Assembly: GCA_050943495.1 (NCBI GenBank)
Contig: JBMNPH010000001.1
Span: forward strand, 310,001-374,000
Source of the DNA: Merdivicinus sp050943495
GTDB taxonomy: Bacteria; Bacillota; Clostridia; Oscillospirales; Ruminococcaceae
Length of the DNA: 64,000 bases
Direction: 5' to 3'
Shown here: positions 40,431 to 48,788 of the stretch, in pieces
How positions within the stretch are numbered: the first letter of the stretch is position 1
How the letters are laid out: every line of letters begins with the position of its first letter
Program-made: the position numbers and the translations under genes
Notes under the pieces: model-generated
The model's database searches: none
What the model saw: only the letters and a program-made list of their open reading frames with translations
What the model was told of the DNA's origin: nothing

Positions 40431-41399
40431 ATGGAAATTTTACTCATGGTCGGGATTGGGTTTCTTATCGACTTGATTCTTGGTGACCCGCATTGGCTGT
40501 ATCATCCAGTGCGGCTGATCGGACTGGGCATATCCAAAGGGGAAAAGCTGCTGCGGGCAATTTTTCCCAAAACCAATCGGGGAGAATTGGCCGCGGGAGC
40601 AGTGCTGGCAGTAATGATTCCGGCGTTGAGCTTTGCTGTGCCGTTGGTGTTGCTTTGGCTGGCAGGATTGGTACATCCGTGGCTTCGGATTGCGTTGGGC
40701 TCGATATTTTGCTACCAGATTCTGGCAACCAAAAGTCTGCGGGATGAAAGCATGCGGGTAAGTCGAGAGTTGGATCGAGAAGATATGGCGGGTGCACGCA
40801 AGTACCTTTCCTGGATTGTCGGGCGGGATACCGAACGGCTGGATGAAACGGGCGTTGTCAAGGCAGCAGTGGAAACGGTTGCAGAGAACGCTTCAGATGG
40901 AGTCATTGCGCCGCTTTTCTATATGATGATCGGCGGTCCGGCGCTCGGGTTTCTGTATAAAGGGGTCAATACACTGGATTCCATGGTTGGCTATAAGAAT
41001 GACAAATATCTGTATTTTGGACGGGTTTCTGCAAAGGTGGACGATGTTTTCAACTTTATACCGGCGATTTTGTCCGCATGGCTGATGATTGCTGCGAGCG
41101 CGGTGCTGGGATTTGATGCGAAAAACGCCGTTCGGATTTACCGGCGCGACCATGCCAATCATTCCAGTCCCAACAGTGCCCGCACCGAATCGGTCTGTGC
41201 CGGCGCTTTGCGGGTGCAGCTTGCCGGGAACGCCTATTATTTTGGAAAACTGGTGGAAAAACCGACCATTGGCGATCCGCTGCGCGCTGTGGAACGGGCG
41301 GATATTCGCCGTGCAAACCGGCTGATGTATGGGACGGCAATTCTCGCGCTGTTCGTGTTCGGATTAGTTCGGTTGGGGGTGTGTCTGCTTGTATTCTGA
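40431..41399 (+). CDS. cbiB: Adenosylcobinamide-phosphate synthase
   Basis: The 322-residue membrane protein has FLIDLILGDPHWLYHPVRLIG at the N-terminus and ETVAENASDGVIAPLFYMMIGGP in the middle, the CbiB/CobD signature. It attaches aminopropanol phosphate (or a related linker) to adenosylcobyric acid. It ends in a hydrophobic segment that overlaps the next gene by 11 bases. Confidence 0.95.
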   Translation: MEILLMVGIGFLIDLILGDPHWLYHPVRLIGLGISKGEKLLRAIFPKTNRGELAAGAVLAVMIPALSFAVPLVLLWLAGLVHPWLRIALGSIFCYQILATKSLRDESMRVSRELDREDMAGARKYLSWIVGRDTERLDETGVVKAAVETVAENASDGVIAPLFYMMIGGPALGFLYKGVNTLDSMVGYKNDKYLYFGRVSAKVDDVFNFIPAILSAWLMIAASAVLGFDAKNAVRIYRRDHANHSSPNSARTESVCAGALRVQLAGNAYYFGKLVEKPTIGDPLRAVERADIRRANRLMYGTAILALFVFGLVRLGVCLLVF

Positions 41400-42468
41400 A
41401 AAAAATCTGATTCACGGCGGCGATATTTATACGGATCGTGGTTTGAATACGGGGACTCCGCTGCTGGATTTTTCCGCCAATCTCAACCCTCTCGGAATGC
41501 CGGAGTCGGTCCGACAGGCAGCGATACAGGCCATTTCGGAAAGTGAGGCATATCCGGACCCTCTTTGCCGGAAATTGCGGGATGCCATCGCCCGGAAAGA
41601 AGGGGTTCCGGCGGAACGGATTGTCTGCGGGAATGGAGCGGCTGATCTGCTTTACCGGCTGGTATGGGAATATAAACCGAAATGCGGTCTTGTGCCTGCC
41701 CCAACCTTTGCAGAATATGAGCTGGCACTCCGAAATGCCGGCGCTGCAGTAGAAATTGCACCATTTTTCGAGGAAAATGGTTTCGTGCCAAATCAGGAGT
41801 TTATTCAAAAGATCGAAGATCATGTTGACATCGTCTTTTTCTGCAATCCCAACAATCCGACCGGATTGACGGTGGATCAGGAGTATCTCCGCAGCCTGGC
41901 AGAACAGTGCCGACAAATTGGGGCACTGTTGGTTGTGGATGAGTGTTTCCTTTGTTTTGTCCGCGGCGGAGAGGAAAAATCTGCAGTTCCGCTGCTTGAA
42001 GAATTTGAAAATCTGCTGGTTCTGAAAGCCTTTACCAAATTATACGCGATGGCGGGATTGCGGCTCGGATACCTACTTTGCAGTACCGGGATGCAGGCTG
42101 AACGGATTGCGGCAAGCGGACAGGCATGGAGTGTTTCCACTCCTGCACAGGCGGCCGGAATTGCTGCATGCGGAGAAGCGGAATTTGCGGAACGGTCACA
42201 GAATTATGTTGCAGAGAATCGGGAAATTTTGGCCGAGGTATTGCGGGAATGTGGGGCAAAAGTGTATCCGTCTGAAGCCAATTACCTCTTTTTCCGCTAT
42301 CAGGATGTGGAACTGCCGCAAAAAATGCTATCATCTGGCATCTTGATTCGATCCTGCGGCAATTATCATACATTGAATGCGCATTATTTCCGGATTGCGG
42401 TCCGGACCTCAGAAGAAAATCAAAAATTTGCCGCCGCTTTGCGGATGGTTTCTGCTCAGAAAGGATGA
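41389..42468 (+). CDS. cobD: Threonine-phosphate decarboxylase (aminotransferase-like)
   Basis: This 359-residue fold type I PLP enzyme has FSANLNPLGMPESV, which is typical of CobD, FCNPNNPTGLT, VVDECFLCF, and LKAFTKLYAMAGLRLGY, whose Lys binds PLP. It makes aminopropanol phosphate from threonine phosphate for CbiB. A TTG at 41389 is the likely start: no ATG or GTG lies near the family's N-terminus, and a GGGGG site lies about 10 bases before it. It overlaps cbiB by 11 bases and the next gene begins at its stop codon. Confidence 0.9.
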   Translation: MYSEKNLIHGGDIYTDRGLNTGTPLLDFSANLNPLGMPESVRQAAIQAISESEAYPDPLCRKLRDAIARKEGVPAERIVCGNGAADLLYRLVWEYKPKCGLVPAPTFAEYELALRNAGAAVEIAPFFEENGFVPNQEFIQKIEDHVDIVFFCNPNNPTGLTVDQEYLRSLAEQCRQIGALLVVDECFLCFVRGGEEKSAVPLLEEFENLLVLKAFTKLYAMAGLRLGYLLCSTGMQAERIAASGQAWSVSTPAQAAGIAACGEAEFAERSQNYVAENREILAEVLRECGAKVYPSEANYLFFRYQDVELPQKMLSSGILIRSCGNYHTLNAHYFRIAVRTSEENQKFAAALRMVSAQKG

Positions 42469-42473
42469 ATCGT

Positions 42474-43940
42474 ATGGCTAAGGCGATTATGGTACAGGGG
42501 ACGACCTCCAATGCCGGAAAAAGCTTTGTGGTAGCCGGCTTGTGCCGGATTTTCCGTCAGGATGGGTATCGTGTTGCCCCGTTTAAGTCACAGAATATGG
42601 CGCTCAATTCTTTTATCACCCGCGATGGACTGGAAATGGGGCGTGCACAGGTGATGCAGGCCGAAGCAGCTGGTATTGAGCCGGATGTCCGGATGAATCC
42701 GATTCTTCTCAAGCCAACCAGCGATATGGGATCGCAGGTGATTGTCAACGGCGAAGTCCGCGGAAATCTTTCGGCACGCGATTATTTTCGGGAAAAAACG
42801 GCACTCATTCCAGATGTTCAGAAGGCTTATGATAGCCTCGCCGCCGAAAACGACATCATTGTGATTGAAGGCGCCGGAAGTCCCGCTGAAATCAATTTGA
42901 AACAGCAGGACATTGTTAATATGGGAATGGCAAAACTGGCGAAAGCTCCGGTTCTCTTGGTCGGAGATATTGATCGCGGCGGCGTTTTTGCGGCTTTGGC
43001 TGGGACGATGCTGCTGCTGGAGGACGACGAAAAGGCGATGGTCAAGGGTACGGTCATCAATAAATTCCGCGGGGATGTCTCCATCCTCGAGCCGGGATTG
43101 CGGATGCTGGAAGACATTGTGCATGTGCCGACAGTCGGAGTGGTGCCGTATCTGCATTTGGATTTGGATGATGAGGACAGTCTGACCGATCGTTTTGTTC
43201 GCAAGAATGTCAAAGCTCCTGTCGATATTGCTGTGATCCGTCTGCCGCGTATTTCTAATTTTACTGACTTTAACCCGCTCGAATATCTGGATGGTGTATC
43301 GCTGCGGTATGCCGGATCAGTTGGTGAATTGGGCAATCCCGATTTGATTATCCTGCCCGGCACAAAAAATACAATGGGAGATCTTCAGTTCCTGCGGGAA
43401 TCTGGTCTGGAAGCGCGGATTCTGCAGCACGCTGCCAAAGGGAAACCGGTCATTGGCATTTGCGGCGGCTATCAGATGCTGGGCTTGACCCTTTCGGACC
43501 CGCATGGAGTCGAGCATGGAGGAGAAATGGCAGGCTTGGGATTGCTGCCGTTCTCGACTATATTTGCCGAAAACAAGACCCGTACCCGCGTGACCGGAGA
43601 AATCCCGGTTGTGGATGGCATTTTTTCCGAATTGTCCGGTAAAACCTATGAAGGTTATGAGATTCATATGGGCGTGACGGATGCAGAGGGAATGGTAGTA
43701 AACAGCGGGAATGTATATGGCACCTATCTTCACGGATTTTTTGATCGGGAGGAAATTACCAAAACAGTTGCAGAAGCTCTTTTCCGGGAAAAAGGTTTGG
43801 ATGCTGCTGCCGTTCGTGCCTTTGATATTGCCGCTTATAAAGAAGAGCAGTATGATAAACTTGCAGACGCACTCCGGCAGGCGCTGGATATGGATAAAAT
43901 TTATCAGATTCTGGAGGAGGGAGTTCCGCAATGCCGCTGA
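42474..43940 (+). CDS. cbiP: Cobyric acid synthase
   Basis: The 488-residue protein has a P-loop-like MVQGTTSNAGKSFVVAGL and APFKSQNMALNS at the N-terminus and a glutamine amidotransferase domain with GICGGYQMLG and YLHGFFD at the C-terminus. It amidates the remaining b, d, e and g carboxylates of the corrin ring. The ATG at 42474 is 10 bases after AAAGG; an ATG at 42465, which overlaps the cobD stop, is only one base away from the site and less likely. Confidence 0.96.
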   Translation: MAKAIMVQGTTSNAGKSFVVAGLCRIFRQDGYRVAPFKSQNMALNSFITRDGLEMGRAQVMQAEAAGIEPDVRMNPILLKPTSDMGSQVIVNGEVRGNLSARDYFREKTALIPDVQKAYDSLAAENDIIVIEGAGSPAEINLKQQDIVNMGMAKLAKAPVLLVGDIDRGGVFAALAGTMLLLEDDEKAMVKGTVINKFRGDVSILEPGLRMLEDIVHVPTVGVVPYLHLDLDDEDSLTDRFVRKNVKAPVDIAVIRLPRISNFTDFNPLEYLDGVSLRYAGSVGELGNPDLIILPGTKNTMGDLQFLRESGLEARILQHAAKGKPVIGICGGYQMLGLTLSDPHGVEHGGEMAGLGLLPFSTIFAENKTRTRVTGEIPVVDGIFSELSGKTYEGYEIHMGVTDAEGMVVNSGNVYGTYLHGFFDREEITKTVAEALFREKGLDAAAVRAFDIAAYKEEQYDKLADALRQALDMDKIYQILEEGVPQCR

Positions 43941-44461
43941 AAATGGGATTGATTCACTATTATTACGGAAATGGCAAGGGGAAAACTACTGCTGCTATGG
44001 GCTTGGCGCTGCGCGCGATGGGAAATGGACTGCGTGTTCTCATCGTCCAGTTTTTGAAAAACGGCACTTCCGCTGAAGTGAAAATGCTCAAACAAATGGG
44101 TGCCAATGTATTGGCGGTTGAGGGAATAGCCGGGTTTTCTTTTCAAATGACTGAGGAACAAAAGCAAGCTTGTGCTGCTGAACAGAATCTAAATCTGGAA
44201 GCTGCAGCAGCTGCTGTGGCGGAAGGAAGCTGCGACGTTTTAGTATTAGATGAGATCGGATCGGCTCTCTCACTTGATATGGTCAGTCGAGAAAGACTGG
44301 AATCTTTATTGGAAAAACGCCATCCATCAGTCGAGGTTGTGATGACCGGGCATAAATTAGATCCAATGCTGCATGAGAAGGCCGATTATGTTACGCGTAT
44401 GGAAAAGCAAAAGCACCCGTTTGATCGCGGAATTATTGCACGAAAGGGAATAGAATTTTGA
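43931..44461 (+). CDS. cobA: Cob(I)yrinic acid a,c-diamide adenosyltransferase
   Basis: The 176-residue BtuR/CobO/CobA-type protein has YYGNGKGKTTAAMGLALRA with the P-loop at residues 12-19, VLVLDEIGSALSLDMV, and VVMTGHKLDP. It adds the 5'-deoxyadenosyl group to the Co(I) corrinoid. It is the last gene of the operon and overlaps cbiP by 10 bases. The early corrin-ring genes (cbi methylases, cobalt chelatase) are not in the window. Confidence 0.94.
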   Translation: MPLKMGLIHYYYGNGKGKTTAAMGLALRAMGNGLRVLIVQFLKNGTSAEVKMLKQMGANVLAVEGIAGFSFQMTEEQKQACAAEQNLNLEAAAAAVAEGSCDVLVLDEIGSALSLDMVSRERLESLLEKRHPSVEVVMTGHKLDPMLHEKADYVTRMEKQKHPFDRGIIARKGIEF

Positions 44462-44523
44462 GTTTTTTGAAATTGTAAGTACTCATAATTTATTAAAAAT
44501 ATCATCTTTTTTAGCTGTTTTGA

Positions 44524-44552
44524 TTGACATTGCGGGGAATAAGCGGTATAAT
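44524..44552 (+). promoter_or_regulatory. Promoter of the c-di-GMP signalling gene
   Basis: TTGACA (44524-44529) and TATAAT (44547-44552), both perfect, are 17 bases apart. Confidence 0.88.
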
Positions 44553-44617
44553 AATAACAGTTATTACCGTTTAACTGGTAAATTATTCCAGTTTTTTTCC
44601 AGAAAAGGAGTAAGACT

Positions 44618-46774
44618 ATGAAGAGTTCTTCTCAGCCAATGAAAATCCTCATAGTTGATGACGCAGAAGTCAATCGAGCCATTCTTCAGGAATTATTCTG
44701 TTATGAATTTGATACAGAGGAAGCAGAAAACGGTCAAGATGCTATTCGTGTGATTGAACGTGATCATGCTCAGATTGCCGCCATTTTGTTGGATGTCGTA
44801 ATGCCGGTGATGGATGGTTTTGGTGTACTGCATTACCTGAGTAAAAAAAATTATTTGGAAAAAATTCCGGTCTTTTTTATCACAGCCGAAACCTCTTCAG
44901 ATGTTACGATGCAAGGGTATGAAAACGGCGTTGTCGATGTGATTACAAAGCCGATTGTGGATCCTGCAATTGTGCGGAAGCGTGTGAAAAATGCGATCGA
45001 ACTGTTTCAGAATCGAAATAATCTGGCTTCATTGGTCGAACAACAGGTTCAGACGATTAAATCGCAGTCTGAAAAATTAAAATATACGAATGTTTCCATT
45101 ATTGATATGCTCAGCTCGGTTATTGAGTTCCGAAGCGGTGAGTCTGGACAACATGTCCGCCGTATTCGGAAAACTACCCGAATTCTGCTGGCTGCAATGT
45201 CGGAGAAATATCCTCAATATCGTATGGATGAAGAGACAATCGAAATGATTTCCAATGCCTCTGCCATGCATGATGTTGGTAAAATTTCCATCCCAGATTA
45301 TATTTTGAATAAGCCAGGACGCCTGACAGCTGAGGAATTTGAAGAGATGAAAAAGCATCCTTTATATGGCTGCAATCTTTTTGAAAAAATTCCCTTTTTT
45401 CAGGATGAGAGTATCTTTCAGTATTGCTATGAAATTTGCCGGCATCACCACGAACGTTGGGACGGCAAGGGGTATCCAGATAGATTGAAAAAGGATGAGA
45501 TTCCGATTTATTCCCAAGTAGTAGCAGTTGCGGATGTTTATGATGCATTGGTTAGTGAACGCGTGTATAAAAAGGCGATTCCTCATGACAAAGCTCTTTC
45601 CATGATTTTAAATGGAGAATGGGGTGCTTTTAATCCGTTGTTATTGGAAGAGTTTCAAAAACAGGAACCGTTGTTGTATTCTCTGCTGTATTCAGATAAT
45701 GAGATAACTGCTCATGAACGAGAAGCTCATATTGAGTGGGCAGCAAAGGTCAAAAGACCGGCGGAACAGCAGGTTCTTTCAGATCGAACTTTGGAGTTGC
45801 TCGAACGAGAAAGACGCCGATACAGCATCCTTTCCAAAATGTCAGGCGATATTCTTTTCGATTACGATAAGAAAACGGATACATTGGAGTATACTGAAAA
45901 ATATCAGGAGATTTTCAACGGAAATATTCAGATTGTACATGCAGCAGATTATTTTGCTAATACAGATCAAATCGATCGACAAGATTTTTTGCGAATTAAA
46001 AAGGCAATTCGTTCTTTGACACCTCAAAATCCGATTTACCGAACTGAAGTGCAGCTTCGGACAAAATCTGGCCAGAAGGAATGGTTTGAAGCTTATATTC
46101 AGGCTGCTTGGGATAGTGAAAACAGCCAGGACTTTATCGGCTGTATCGGGAAATTGACCAGTATTCATCAATTAAAAGCAGAATCGCTGCATTGGAAGCA
46201 GCAGGCAATGCATGACTATCTGACTGGACTTTATAATCGACAGGCGTTTGAAGGAATTGTGCATAAAATGCTCTTGACCGAGCCAGATACTCCTTTCAGC
46301 CTTATGTTTATTGATATCGACAACTTTAAGCAGGTCAATGACACCAAAGGACATTTAATGGGAGATCAGCTTTTGAAGCAGGCGGCCAAAACTCTTTCTG
46401 CTCTTCTGCGATCCACTGATGTGGTTGCTCGAATCGGCGGTGACGAATTTGCAGTGTTGCTGAGCGGCCTTGGCGACCGTAAAGTTCTTCAGAAAAAAGC
46501 AGATGCGATATGTGCGGCGTTTTCCAAGGAAATGGACCCGGTGTACCAGAGTGGTATTTCCAGCAGTATTGGGATTACAATCTATCCGGATGATGGCAGC
46601 GATTATCGACTTCTGCTCCAAAAAGCAGATACTGCGCTTTATTATGTAAAAAATCGAGGAAAAGGAGTATCCGCATTTTATCAAGAATCCATGGGACAGA
46701 TTTCGGAACATACCAGCCTATCAGATGTAGATCAGACGTGCTTGGAAGAAGAAACGGACAATGAGAACCGCTGA
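44618..46774 (+). CDS. Response regulator with HD-GYP and GGDEF domains (REC-HD-GYP-PAS-like-GGDEF)
   Basis: The 718-residue protein has a receiver domain (residues 8-125, phospho-acceptor Asp59 in LLDVVMP, Lys at KPIVDP). An HD-GYP domain follows (HD 218-219, HHERWDGKGYP 276-287), then a PAS-like region, then a GGDEF domain with an intact GGDEF at 607-611 and an RxxD inhibitory site at 598-601. HD-GYP hydrolyses c-di-GMP and GGDEF makes it, so both activities appear possible in one protein. The HD-GYP phosphate pocket looks intact. No histidine kinase is adjacent. The next gene follows 15 bases downstream. Confidence 0.9.
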   Translation: MKSSSQPMKILIVDDAEVNRAILQELFCYEFDTEEAENGQDAIRVIERDHAQIAAILLDVVMPVMDGFGVLHYLSKKNYLEKIPVFFITAETSSDVTMQGYENGVVDVITKPIVDPAIVRKRVKNAIELFQNRNNLASLVEQQVQTIKSQSEKLKYTNVSIIDMLSSVIEFRSGESGQHVRRIRKTTRILLAAMSEKYPQYRMDEETIEMISNASAMHDVGKISIPDYILNKPGRLTAEEFEEMKKHPLYGCNLFEKIPFFQDESIFQYCYEICRHHHERWDGKGYPDRLKKDEIPIYSQVVAVADVYDALVSERVYKKAIPHDKALSMILNGEWGAFNPLLLEEFQKQEPLLYSLLYSDNEITAHEREAHIEWAAKVKRPAEQQVLSDRTLELLERERRRYSILSKMSGDILFDYDKKTDTLEYTEKYQEIFNGNIQIVHAADYFANTDQIDRQDFLRIKKAIRSLTPQNPIYRTEVQLRTKSGQKEWFEAYIQAAWDSENSQDFIGCIGKLTSIHQLKAESLHWKQQAMHDYLTGLYNRQAFEGIVHKMLLTEPDTPFSLMFIDIDNFKQVNDTKGHLMGDQLLKQAAKTLSALLRSTDVVARIGGDEFAVLLSGLGDRKVLQKKADAICAAFSKEMDPVYQSGISSSIGITIYPDDGSDYRLLLQKADTALYYVKNRGKGVSAFYQESMGQISEHTSLSDVDQTCLEEETDNENR

Positions 46775-46789
46775 AAGGAGCGGATTGAT

Positions 46790-47437
46790 GTGTCGGAGAA
46801 GAAACGTGCTTTGGTAGACATTGAGCCCAAAAGGGAACAGCGTATTTCGCCGAATTTGGCCGGATATTCCGTTCCGACTGTTCTTGCGGGAAAAATTGTT
46901 GTCAATACTTCAGTGCCTGAATGGCAGCATCCTGTATATCAACTGCTTGCAAAATCATTTGATATTCAATTTTGTACCAATCGTCGTTCTTCAGAATTCG
47001 TTTTTTATCCGGTTCCTCAGTTTGCCATATTTGCAGTGGACAGCCAAAATGGGTGTCTGGGAACAATCGGAGGCTGTGGAAGTTTGGAGGATGACCGTTA
47101 TCCGGTTGGTTATGTAAAGGAAATGACCGGATATCAAGTTGCGAAAAATTTGCGGCGCTTTTTTGAAATGGTTACGGTATGCCCCTGTTGGAGAGAGGCA
47201 ATTGTTGCTATACGGAATCGACAGCCGTATGATTTTGTGCAAGCGAAAGAGCAGTATGAAAAAGATTTTCCTGATTTTCGAGATGCTTGTCGGCAATTGG
47301 CAGATTTTCTATCTCTGCGTCCGTCTATGCATGTAGCAGAGACGCTGCAAACTTGTGTGGAAAATACAGAAGCATTATTTGTTTATCCTTCAAGAGAAGC
47401 TGCTTCCCGTATTCATACTTTTCAAGAAATAAATTAA
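46790..47437 (+). CDS. Unknown protein, 215 residues
   Basis: I do not recognise this protein. It has no signal peptide or membrane segment. The middle is rich in aromatic and beta-prone residues (SSEFVFYPVPQFAIFAVD, then GCLGTIGGCGS) and contains a VCPCW cysteine pair. The C-terminal third is helical and charged. The GTG start at 46790 is 9 bases after AAAGGAG. It lies 15 bases after the REC-HD-GYP-GGDEF gene and before a terminator, so it is probably cotranscribed and may be linked to that signalling pathway. Confidence 0.75.
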   Translation: MSEKKRALVDIEPKREQRISPNLAGYSVPTVLAGKIVVNTSVPEWQHPVYQLLAKSFDIQFCTNRRSSEFVFYPVPQFAIFAVDSQNGCLGTIGGCGSLEDDRYPVGYVKEMTGYQVAKNLRRFFEMVTVCPCWREAIVAIRNRQPYDFVQAKEQYEKDFPDFRDACRQLADFLSLRPSMHVAETLQTCVENTEALFVYPSREAASRIHTFQEIN

Positions 47438-47467
47438 AAACGCCGGCACATGCCGGCGTTTTTAATT
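47433..47467. terminator. Bidirectional terminator
   Basis: A perfect stem, AAAAACGCCGGCA with TGCCGGCGTTTTT (about 47436-47463), separates the unknown gene from the convergent GH172-type gene. Confidence 0.92.
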
Positions 47468-47476
47468 TAGATCCAA

Positions 47477-48562
47477 TCAGATGATTTCCAGATAATCTTC
47501 ATCCGGCAAGGAGGGAAATGGTACTGTAGGAAGAGTTTGATACCAATAAGCAACAGAGGCAATATCGTCCTGAAGAGGCAGATAACGTCCGCCACTGCGC
47601 CAGCCCAGAGCCTGAATGGTTACTTTCAGATCATTTTCGAACCGAATCGGGTCGGTGATGTGGAATCGGTACATAGAGAACCGTTGCTGTGAACGATAAT
47701 GGCCATCTCCTTTTAAAATCTGAGTTAGACCAGTATAGGGTGTTGTAAATTCACGATACTGTTCTTCTACATCGAAATCGTAAGAACCACAGAAATAATC
47801 TTCAGTACCAGTACCACAGATCGTGGGGTATTCGCTGTCTCCATCAATATAAAATTTAATCTCTCCTTCTCCCCACCATCCATTATTATTGACACCCCAT
47901 GCCAGGTAAGTACCAACATAATGTCCTTGACCCTGGACACCGTCCAAAATGGTATAGACGTCTTTATAGGGCAATGGATTGACGCGTCGAAATTGTGCGT
48001 GGAAATAAGCAGCATCCTCTGGGACTTCTGTAAGGGTATAGTCAATTTGATAATAGATTGTCGTTGTCTCAGCACCGCGATTTTCCAGAGTAATCCGACA
48101 GGATTTCCGGAAAGGCATCTGCCAGTAGCAATTGAAGGCACTGCCTGGATTTACGCAAATAGGAAGGGAGGATATTTGTCCGAATACTTGCCAACCGGAT
48201 GCAAAAAAATCACCGAGCGGACATTCTACTGAAGGCACTTCCTGTCCATCCCAATAAATCCGAAGGATTTGACTGCGCCATTTTTTAGTCGGGGTCAGCC
48301 AGATATGCTGAATACAACCGGGACCTTCGATTTCGCCCAGAACAATTGTTTCGCCGGGCTGAACATGCAGAAAAGGATTTACTTTCCATCCTTTTCCTAA
48401 ATCACGGGCGGCATTGCGTGCGGTACCTTCTTCCAATTCACAGGTACCTCCCATGCCTTTTCCACCTGTGCGGTTTTCAGGTGAGATGGATCGGGTTTTG
48501 GCATGTGAAAGCCTTGTAAGATCATTGAGTCCATTAATAATGCCATGAAATGTCTGCTGCAT
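47477..48562 (-). CDS. DUF2961 / GH172-type glycoside hydrolase
   Basis: The 361-residue protein matches the DUF2961 family, renamed GH172 after difructose-dianhydride and arabinofuranoside hydrolases: EIEGPGCIQHIWLT, SVECPLGDFFASG, YWQMPF, and GTGTEDYFCGSYDF with the acidic residues of the active site. It lacks a signal peptide, so it is probably cytoplasmic. The substrate is a furanoside of some kind by family, not by direct evidence. The start codon follows AAGGAGGATTTCT. Confidence 0.88.
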   Translation of the reverse strand: MQQTFHGIINGLNDLTRLSHAKTRSISPENRTGGKGMGGTCELEEGTARNAARDLGKGWKVNPFLHVQPGETIVLGEIEGPGCIQHIWLTPTKKWRSQILRIYWDGQEVPSVECPLGDFFASGWQVFGQISSLPICVNPGSAFNCYWQMPFRKSCRITLENRGAETTTIYYQIDYTLTEVPEDAAYFHAQFRRVNPLPYKDVYTILDGVQGQGHYVGTYLAWGVNNNGWWGEGEIKFYIDGDSEYPTICGTGTEDYFCGSYDFDVEEQYREFTTPYTGLTQILKGDGHYRSQQRFSMYRFHITDPIRFENDLKVTIQALGWRSGGRYLPLQDDIASVAYWYQTLPTVPFPSLPDEDYLEII

Positions 48563-48721
48563 AGAAATCCTCCTTTGACGAAATATTCTTTGTCAAATGT
48601 GTAAAGTAAGATTTGGTTTCATTATACCAAAGAAAGCTAGTTTTTCTAGGATAATTTTTAGAATTTTAGCATTTTTTTACGCAAAGTATAGAAGCCTTTG
48701 CAAAATTTCATAAATCATTCA

Positions 48722-48750
48722 TTGACATGATAAAAGAAAACGAGTATAAT
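48722..48750 (+). promoter_or_regulatory. Promoter of the MarR-citrate synthase gene
   Basis: TTGACA (48722-48727) and TATAAT (48745-48750), both perfect, are 17 bases apart. The stretch from the -10 box to the start codon includes an imperfect dyad (AGTAATCA near 48756, TATTGACT near 48767) that could be an operator for the MarR domain. Confidence 0.85.
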
Positions 48751-48788
48751 AAATTAGTAATCATTTATTGACTATTTTGGAGGAGAAT

